A stretch of 12,645 nt of DNA from UBA6019 sp036564345 (GTDB taxonomy: Bacteria > Chloroflexota > Dormibacteria > Dormibacterales > Dormibacteraceae), in contig DATCOZ010000029.1 in NCBI GenBank assembly GCA_036564345.1, positions 1 through 12,645 of the forward strand, written 5' to 3'. Positions 7,719 through 12,645 of the stretch are shown here, piece after piece (the stretch's first letter is position 1; each line of letters begins with the position of its first letter). The notes under the pieces were generated by a model. That model did no database searches and had not been told where the DNA came from. It worked only from the letters and a program-made list of their open reading frames with translations. A program made the translations under genes and the position numbers.

Positions 7719-9698
7719 CTAAGCCGGCGCGCGGCCTACCCCCCTGGCTTCCCCGATCGCGTCCAGTGACTGGGGGTTCTCGAGTGCCGTCAGGTCGCCG
7801 GGCGCGAGGCCGAGGTAGACAGCTTTGACCACCCGCCGGAGGATCTTTGCGTTGCGCGTCCTGGGCAGGTCGGGCACGAAGTGGATCGCCTTCGGGCGGA
7901 GCGGCTTGCCCATGTCCCGGGCGACCATGTCCTTGAGCTCCTCCTCCAGCTCGGCGCTCCCATCGACCCCGGTCCGGCAGACGACGAAGACGACCAGCGC
8001 CTCGCCCTTGATCTCGTCCGGCACGCCGATCGCGGCCGCGTCCTGGACCTGCTGGTGGCCGACGAGGACCGACTCCACCTCGGCCGGCCCGAGCCGCTTG
8101 CCGGCGATCTTAAGCGTGTCGTCGGACCGGCCGAGGATGTACCAGAGGCGGTCGCGGGGGTCGATGTAGGCCCAGTCGCCGTGCAGCCAGACGCCTTCGA
8201 AGCGGCTCCAGTAGGTCGAGACGTAGCGCTCCCGGTCCTTCCAGAAGCCGTTCGTCATCCCGACCCACGGCCGCCGGACGACCAGCTCGCCGACCTCGCC
8301 GCGGACGCTCTCGCCCTGGTCGTTGACGACGTCGGCGGCCATCCCCGGGATCGGCCCGCTGAAGGAGCACGGCCGCAGCGGCGCCAGCACGTTGCTTGCC
8401 AGGATGCCGCCCGAGATCTCGGTGCCGCCGGTGTAGTTGATGATCGGCAGCCGGCTCTTTCCGATCTCGTGGAAGAACCAGAGCCAGGGGTCCGGGTTCC
8501 AGGGCTCACCGGTCCCGCCGAGGATGCGGAGGCTGGAGAGGTCGTGCTTTTGCGGGTGCTCGTCACCGGCACCCATCAGGGAGCGGATCAGGGTCGGAGC
8601 GCAGCCGAAGATGCTGACCTTGTGGTCGGCGATCATCCGCCAGATGCGGTCCGGGCCCGGGGTGTCCGGGGTGCCTTCGTAGAGCACCATGGTGGCACCC
8701 TGGGAGAGGCTCCCGAAGATCAGCCAGGGGCCCATCATCCAGCCGATGTCGGTGATCCAGAAGATCGTGTCGTCGCGTCCCAGGTCGAAGGCCCAGGCCA
8801 TGTCCTGGGCGCCCTTGACGGGGAACCCGGCGTGGCTGTGGAGCGCGCCCTTGGGCTTCCCGGTGGTGCCCGAGGTGTAGATGACCATGATCGGGTGGTC
8901 GGGGTCGCAGCGGTGCGTCGGCAGGCTTTCCGGCTCGTCCTCGACGAGCTGCTCCCAGACCTTGTCGCGGCCGTGGGTCCAGGGGACCTCCCGGACGACC
9001 CGGCGGAGCACGACCAGGTGCTCGACCGTCGGGCAGTTGTCGAGCGCCTCATCGGCGACCTCTTTCATCTTCACAACGTTGCCGCGCCGATAGAAGCCGT
9101 CGGCGCAGAGGAGCACCCGCGCCTCGGCGTCGTTCAGGCGAGCCGCGACGGCGCCGGCGCCGAAGCCGCTGAAGAGGGGCACGATGACCGCGCCGATCTT
9201 GGCGATCGCGAGCAGCGCGATGGCGACCTCGGGGCACATCGGCAGGAACACGCCGACCCCGTCACCGGGCTTCACGCCCAGCTTGAGCAGCGCGTGGCCG
9301 AACCTGCCGACCTCGCGGTTGAGATCCTGGTAGGTGAGCCGGCGGACCTCGCCCGGCTCGCCCTCCCAGATCAGGGCGACCTTGTCTGGCTGCGCCTTCG
9401 GCCCGCTGACCCAGTGGTCGATGCAGGTCTGGACGATGTTCAGCTTGCCGCCCGTGAACCACCTCGGCCACTCCGGGCCGGCGGATTCGTCGAGGACCCG
9501 ATCGAAGTGGCGGTAGAAGGAGACGCCGAGGTCGTGGATGACCGCGTCCCAGAACCACTCGGGGTCGTCGACGGAGCGTTTGAGGAGCTCGTCGAAGCCG
9601 GCGATGCCGTGGCGCGTCATGAACTTGGTCAGCCGGGCCCGCTCGATCACCTCGGGGGTCGGGGTCCAAACGACGTCCCCGATGACGACCGGCTGCAT
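7719..9698 (-). CDS. AMP-forming acyl-CoA synthetase, acetyl-/acetoacetyl-CoA synthetase-like
   Basis: The 659-residue enzyme belongs to the adenylate-forming family: it activates a carboxylic acid with ATP and then transfers it to CoA. An ACS-type N-terminal segment (WPRWFTGGKLN) precedes the P-loop YTSGTTGKPKG (274-284). These are followed by NYTGGTE (421-427), GDWAYIDPRD with D508, GRSDDTLKIAGKRLGPAEVE (hinge and CoA-stage loop), and TRNAKILRR with the adenylation lysine K618. The length fits acetyl- and acetoacetyl-CoA synthetases, but the Trp-containing acetate-pocket motif of true acetyl-CoA synthetases is replaced by YTGG. A larger acyl substrate is therefore likely. I chose the ATG at 9698 because it gives the usual N-terminus and leaves 11 bases to the upstream gene; the in-frame extension to 9899 would overlap that gene. 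It is probably co-transcribed with the 188-aa gene and possibly the transporter. The substrate is unknown. Confidence 0.88.
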   Translation of the reverse strand: MQPVVIGDVVWTPTPEVIERARLTKFMTRHGIAGFDELLKRSVDDPEWFWDAVIHDLGVSFYRHFDRVLDESAGPEWPRWFTGGKLNIVQTCIDHWVSGPKAQPDKVALIWEGEPGEVRRLTYQDLNREVGRFGHALLKLGVKPGDGVGVFLPMCPEVAIALLAIAKIGAVIVPLFSGFGAGAVAARLNDAEARVLLCADGFYRRGNVVKMKEVADEALDNCPTVEHLVVLRRVVREVPWTHGRDKVWEQLVEDEPESLPTHRCDPDHPIMVIYTSGTTGKPKGALHSHAGFPVKGAQDMAWAFDLGRDDTIFWITDIGWMMGPWLIFGSLSQGATMVLYEGTPDTPGPDRIWRMIADHKVSIFGCAPTLIRSLMGAGDEHPQKHDLSSLRILGGTGEPWNPDPWLWFFHEIGKSRLPIINYTGGTEISGGILASNVLAPLRPCSFSGPIPGMAADVVNDQGESVRGEVGELVVRRPWVGMTNGFWKDRERYVSTYWSRFEGVWLHGDWAYIDPRDRLWYILGRSDDTLKIAGKRLGPAEVESVLVGHQQVQDAAAIGVPDEIKGEALVVFVVCRTGVDGSAELEEELKDMVARDMGKPLRPKAIHFVPDLPRTRNAKILRRVVKAVYLGLAPGDLTALENPQSLDAIGEARGVGRAPA

Positions 9699-9709
9699 CG
9701 GGTCCAAGT

Positions 9710-10276
9710 CTACGTGGGCGTTCCAAGCAGTCGCTCCGCCTCCTCGCGCAACTCCCAGTAGTTCGCCCAGGCCACGCGCGCCCGCGCCAGCGCCTGCTTG
9801 GCGCCGCTCCGGTCGCGCGCCGCCTGGTTTGCGTGGTGCTGGGTGTATGACCAGCGGTCGAGCGCGCGCTCGAGGGTCTGGTCGACCATCGACCGCCATT
9901 CGGCGGTTGCCAGGGGGCCGATCGGAGGGAGGACCAGGTGCTTCCAGGTGCCGCCTCCGGCCAGCGCGCGAACCGTCGCCTGACCGACGCCGCGCCCGAG
10001 GTGGGTGCCGATCATGCGGTTTCGCGGATTGCCGCTCATCAGGCGGTACTGCACGCTGAGCACCAGCTCGTGGGCGCTGCGGAGCGTCGCCGGCGCGATG
10101 CTGGCCTCGCCCCGGCCGGCATCCAGCTGAAGTTGCTCGATCGCCGAGCTGAGGCGCCCGGGAACCCGTCGCCGATCGCCCAGCCGCAGCACCTCGACGT
10201 CCTCGAGGAGCTCATCAGCCTGCCGGATCAGGTCGCGGCGGCGGCTGTCGGCGGGGTCCGAGCGGGGGATGCGCAT
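9710..10276 (-). CDS. Hypothetical protein, 188 aa, first gene of the synthetase operon
   Basis: I do not recognise this protein. It is rich in Arg, Ala and Leu and looks largely helical, with no signal peptide or membrane segment. The C-terminal ~60 residues (DRWSYTQHHANQAARDRSG, then AKQALARARVAWANYWELREEAERLL) look like amphipathic helices that could form a helical bundle or coiled coil. The central part has GTHLGRGVGQATVRALAGGGTWKHLVLPP. Coding is supported by GGAGG four bases before the ATG, by normal codon-position GC bias by eye, and by the eleven-base gap to the acyl-CoA synthetase gene. It is divergent from the CpaB-like gene across a 135-bp AT-richer intergenic region. A role linked to the synthetase is only inferred from position. 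Confidence 0.75.
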   Translation of the reverse strand: MRIPRSDPADSRRRDLIRQADELLEDVEVLRLGDRRRVPGRLSSAIEQLQLDAGRGEASIAPATLRSAHELVLSVQYRLMSGNPRNRMIGTHLGRGVGQATVRALAGGGTWKHLVLPPIGPLATAEWRSMVDQTLERALDRWSYTQHHANQAARDRSGAKQALARARVAWANYWELREEAERLLGTPT

Positions 10277-10411
10277 CGCGCCTCCGAACCTAGCTTCAGC
10301 TCGCCCAGACGTAAAGTATTTATTTACAAGCGATCGGCGCGAGCGAGGAATGCTTGCTCTTTACAGGCTGGGTTGGAGGTCGCCCTGCCGCCGCTTAGGC
10401 TCGGCCCCGAG
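10277..10411. promoter_or_regulatory. Divergent intergenic region with AT-rich palindrome
   Basis: This 135-bp gap separates the 188-aa gene (minus) from the CpaB-like gene (plus). It contains the only AT-rich patch of the window, GTAAA-N7-TTTAC at 10311-10327, and another TTTACA copy at 10360-10365. An imperfect inverted repeat lies at 10341-10359 (GAGCGAG / CTTGCTC). TACTTT on the minus strand within the patch could act as a -10 for the 188-aa gene. No convincing -35 is visible on either strand. Confidence 0.45.
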
Positions 10412-11032
10412 ATGTATCGAAGGATTGCCGTCGCCGCCGTCGCGCTTGCCGCTGGGGTTGCCGTCAGCGTGGCCCTGTTCGCCTACTCGATATCGGTCTC
10501 CGGCGCCCGCTCCTTCTTCGCAGTGACGCGCGACATCCCCGCGGGCGCGACCCTGACCGCAGATGCGCTGCAGCCGGTCCAGGCCGCGCTCGACCCCGCC
10601 CAGGCGGCGGGTCTGCTGGCCGCCGCCGATCCCTCTCACGCCGTCGGTAGGCGCGCCCGCCACCAGCTCGCAGCCGGTCAGCTGCTCCAGCGGGGCGATC
10701 TCGAGCCGGCCGGGCCGGCCGCCGCCGATTCGCTCGTGGCGGTGCCGATCAAGGACCTGCCTCCAGTGCGTGCCGGCGACCGCGTCGACCTTTTCGCGCT
10801 GGTCGGGAGCGGCGACCGTCTCAGCGTCCAGCCCTTCGCCTGGTCGGTCCGGGTCGCAGCTGTCGACGCCGACGGGTTGGTCCTCCAGGTCCAGAGCCGG
10901 CAGGAGCAGGCCTTCGTCTACGCCTCGGGCGCCCTTCGGCTGGCCGCCGTGCTGACGGCCGCGCCCGCGCCGCCGGCCGGCGCGGCACCGATCACCTCCG
11001 CCGAACAGGCCCTCGCGGTGGTGGGCAATTGA
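10412..11032 (+). CDS. CpaB/RcpC-like SAF-domain protein of a Tad/Flp pilus locus
   Basis: The 206-residue protein has an N-terminal membrane anchor or signal (residues 4-27, RIAVAAVALAAGVAVSVALF). A SAF-type segment follows: VTRDIPAGATLTADALQPVQ (38-57), a second loop around HQLAAGQLLQRGDLEP (84-99), and VPIKDLPPVRAGDRVDLFAL (111-130). That order is typical of CpaB/RcpC, an extracytoplasmic component of Flp/Tad pilus assembly. It is shorter than the usual 250-300 residues. The ATG at 10412 is chosen because it gives a proper signal anchor; no good Shine-Dalgarno precedes it, and an in-frame TTG at 10373 is a weaker alternative. Its TGA overlaps the next gene's TTG by four bases. The downstream TadZ- and TadA-like genes support the pilus assignment. 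Confidence 0.78.
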   Translation: MYRRIAVAAVALAAGVAVSVALFAYSISVSGARSFFAVTRDIPAGATLTADALQPVQAALDPAQAAGLLAAADPSHAVGRRARHQLAAGQLLQRGDLEPAGPAAADSLVAVPIKDLPPVRAGDRVDLFALVGSGDRLSVQPFAWSVRVAAVDADGLVLQVQSRQEQAFVYASGALRLAAVLTAAPAPPAGAAPITSAEQALAVVGN

Positions 11033-11754
11033 CCCGCGCGCGTCTCGTCGTGGTGGCGTCCGCAAAGGGCAGCCCAGGCTGCAGCTTCGTCGCGCTCGGA
11101 CTCGCCGGGAGGCTGGCCGAAGCCCGCCTCGAGACGCTGCTCATCGACGCCGACGCCGAGGACGGGTCGCTCGGCGCCTCGCTCGACCTTGCTCGGAGCA
11201 CCGCACCATCGCCACTTGCCGGACTGGGCCCGATCACAGATGCGGCCATCGCCGGCGCAGCCGTCGCCGCAGGTCCCGGCCTTGCCTGCCTCGACCTCAG
11301 CGGTCCCGACCACGCCCTCGACGGCCGCCGGCTGGCGGAGGTGGCACGGGGACACTACTCGGCGATCGTCGCCGATGTCGGACACTCGCCCGGCCGTTTG
11401 CAGCGGGAGCTGGTCGCGGCGGCCGACTGGTTGATCTGGGTGGTCGCTCCCGATCGGAGCGGCTTCGAGCGTGCCGACCGCGTGCTCTCCGGCGCTTCTC
11501 TGCCACGGGTTTGCGCCGGGATCGTGCTCAACCGGATCGGTCCCGACCGGCTGGCTGACGCGGGCGCCGTCCTGGCCGAGCGGCACCGGCTTCCGCTCCT
11601 CGTCCGGTTGTCGGAGAAAGCTCGCGCCGTCCGTGACGCTTCGCTGCGGCGTGCCACGCCCCACCGTGCCCGCGAGTTTCGGCGGCAGTTCGCCGAGCTT
11701 GCCCGGTGTGTCCATCCCGACGTGGTCGGTGGGGGCGGCGAAAGGTGGCCGTGA
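11029..11754 (+). CDS. TadZ/CpaE-like MinD/ParA-family ATPase with degenerate P-loop
   Basis: The 241-residue protein has the MinD/ParA fold: N-terminal strand LVVVAS, a P-loop-like AKGSPGCSF (12-20), the switch-like LLIDADAEDGSLGASLDL (37-54), Walker-B-like SAIVADVGHS (111-120, D116), and later VLNRIG. TadZ/CpaE proteins localise the Tad pilus machinery at the inner membrane. The usual N-terminal receiver-like domain of CpaE is missing, so this is the short form. The canonical GKT/S of Walker A is GCS here (G17-C18-S19); only the upstream signature lysine K13 remains, so ATP hydrolysis may be weak or absent. The TTG start overlaps the CpaB-like stop and the TGA stop overlaps the TadA GTG, each by four bases, giving a tightly coupled operon. 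Confidence 0.78.
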   Translation: MTRARLVVVASAKGSPGCSFVALGLAGRLAEARLETLLIDADAEDGSLGASLDLARSTAPSPLAGLGPITDAAIAGAAVAAGPGLACLDLSGPDHALDGRRLAEVARGHYSAIVADVGHSPGRLQRELVAAADWLIWVVAPDRSGFERADRVLSGASLPRVCAGIVLNRIGPDRLADAGAVLAERHRLPLLVRLSEKARAVRDASLRRATPHRAREFRRQFAELARCVHPDVVGGGGERWP

Positions 11755-12645
11755 CCGCCGTCGACGAGGCGAGCGTCGAGCAACGAGTGCTGCGCTCGGT
11801 CGAGCTGCAGCTCGCCCACCGATTGGGTGAGCGAAGCTCAACCCGGATCGGGTTGGAGGACCAGGAGTGGGTCTACGGCATGGTGGGTCGCGTCGTCGCC
11901 GAGGAGCACCGCCTGGCGGGCGTCGCGGCCGACCGCGACGAATCGGCCGCCATGTGGCGGCGGGTTTTCGGAGCCGTGACACCACTCGGCCCGCTGGCGG
12001 AGCACCTGGCCGACCCGCTGGTCGAGGAGGTGCGGATCAACGGCACCCGGTCCGCTTTCGTGCTGCGCGAGGGATGCCGCTACGAAGTCGCTCCGCCCTT
12101 CGCCAGCGAGGATGCGCTGATCGAGCTGGTCCACTGGTACACCGACGGCGCGGGTAGCGCCCGGCTCGACCGCTCCAGCCCGATGGTCACGCTCACGCTG
12201 CCTGACGGCAGCCGCCTCCACGCGGCGTTGTCGCCCCCGGCCCGGCCGCTCACGGTGACCATCCGCCGCCACCTGCCGTCGCGGTTTCGGGAGCTGGCCG
12301 ATCTCGCCGCCGCGGGCTTCCTGCGTCAGTCGGCGATCCCTTTTCTGGAGGCGATGGTCCGCGGCCGCCTCAACGTCCTGGTGGCCGGGGGCACCGGCAG
12401 CGGGAAGACCACGTTCGTGAGGACCCTCTGCCGCCTCATCCCCCCGGCTGAGCGGCTCGTGACCATCGAGGACCAGGCCGAGCTCCACCTCTGGAGTGAG
12501 CTTTCCGACTGCGTCTCGCTGGAAGGACGGCCGGCCAACATCGAGGGCCGCGGCGCGATCGGTATCCCGCTTCTGGTTCATGAAGCGCTGCGGATGTCGC
12601 CCGACCGGATCGTCATCGGCGAGGTCCGCGGCGCCGAAGCGCTCG
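11751..12645 (+). CDS. tadA: TadA/CpaF secretion ATPase, 3' truncated by window end
   Basis: The first 298 residues are present and the frame is still open at the window edge. The N-terminal region (about 1-195) contains PLAEHLADPLVEEVRINGT, the conserved segment before the ATPase core, and LPDGSRLHAALSPPA. The core shows Walker A GGTGSGKTT (213-221, K219), the Asp-box-like VTIEDQAELHL (237-247), and RMSPDRIVIGEVRGAEAL (281-298) with the Walker B glutamate E291. This is the hexameric cytoplasmic motor (GspE/PilB superfamily, CpaF branch) that powers Flp/Tad pilus assembly. The start is a GTG overlapping the TadZ-like stop (GTGA), with GAAAGG five bases upstream; an in-frame GTG at 11745 is an alternative. 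TadB/TadC-like membrane genes and a Flp pilin would be expected beyond the edge. Confidence 0.92.
   Translation, partial: MTAVDEASVEQRVLRSVELQLAHRLGERSSTRIGLEDQEWVYGMVGRVVAEEHRLAGVAADRDESAAMWRRVFGAVTPLGPLAEHLADPLVEEVRINGTRSAFVLREGCRYEVAPPFASEDALIELVHWYTDGAGSARLDRSSPMVTLTLPDGSRLHAALSPPARPLTVTIRRHLPSRFRELADLAAAGFLRQSAIPFLEAMVRGRLNVLVAGGTGSGKTTFVRTLCRLIPPAERLVTIEDQAELHLWSELSDCVSLEGRPANIEGRGAIGIPLLVHEALRMSPDRIVIGEVRGAEAL

Noticed and set aside
7881..9761. 626-codon open frame antisense to the acyl-CoA synthetase gene
   Set aside because: It mirrors the real gene, with repeated Asp/Val/Arg-Pro composition and no family features.
9699..9899. Longer N-terminus for the acyl-CoA synthetase
   Set aside because: It overlaps the upstream 188-aa gene out of frame and its residues are Arg/Gly/Pro-rich with no family resemblance. 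The ATG at 9698 gives the typical start.
9938..10411. Longer N-terminus for the CpaB-like protein
   Set aside because: It would be antisense to the 188-aa gene and would bury the membrane anchor in the middle of the protein.

Overview
The window is high-GC throughout (roughly 70% by eye, not counted) and densely coded, with tight four-base GTGA/TTGA gene overlaps and frequent GTG or TTG starts. Gene content (an ECF42 sigma factor with a DGPF partner, a DUF2236 protein, a PucD-type xanthine dehydrogenase and a short Tad-pilus locus) points to a high-GC soil-type bacterium: an actinobacterium or a related Terrabacteria lineage such as Chloroflexota or Dormibacterota. The sequence alone does not settle the phylum.

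Layout. (1) Positions 1-3772, plus strand: a purine-oxidation operon with the end of a [2Fe-2S] subunit, an 8-oxoguanine deaminase-like amidohydrolase, and the molybdenum-binding subunit of a xanthine dehydrogenase-type hydroxylase. The genes overlap by a few bases. Both activities, if correctly assigned, converge on urate. (2) Positions 3770-3987: a ~214-bp non-coding element with 18-bp imperfect terminal inverted repeats flanked by TA, sitting in a CTAG target. It looks like an IS630/mariner-type miniature element. (3) Positions 3999-4820, plus: a DUF2236 (MpaB-like) protein. (4) Positions 4831-6407, minus: a DGPF/YCII protein and its ECF42 sigma factor, with a recognisable ECF42-type promoter at 6456-6482. 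(5) Positions 6501-10276, minus: an unknown 188-aa protein, an acetyl-CoA-synthetase-like acyl-CoA synthetase, and a CynX/NimT-type MFS permease. These may form a small uptake-and-activation unit for an organic acid. (6) Positions 10412-12645, plus: the start of a Tad/Flp pilus locus encoding a CpaB-like SAF protein, a TadZ/CpaE-like ATPase with a degenerate P-loop, and a TadA/CpaF secretion ATPase cut by the window edge.

Most of the window is recognisable accessory metabolism and secretion. I do not see a clearly new multi-gene system. The most rewarding points are the miniature element (with a reconstructable empty site), the self-regulating ECF42 promoter, two palindromes in intergenic gaps, and the P-loop substitution in the TadZ-like protein. 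No tRNA, rRNA, CRISPR array or intact transposase gene was seen. The only non-coding stretches over 90 bases are 3773-3998 (the element), 6408-6500 (the ECF42 promoter) and 10277-10411 (a divergent promoter region).
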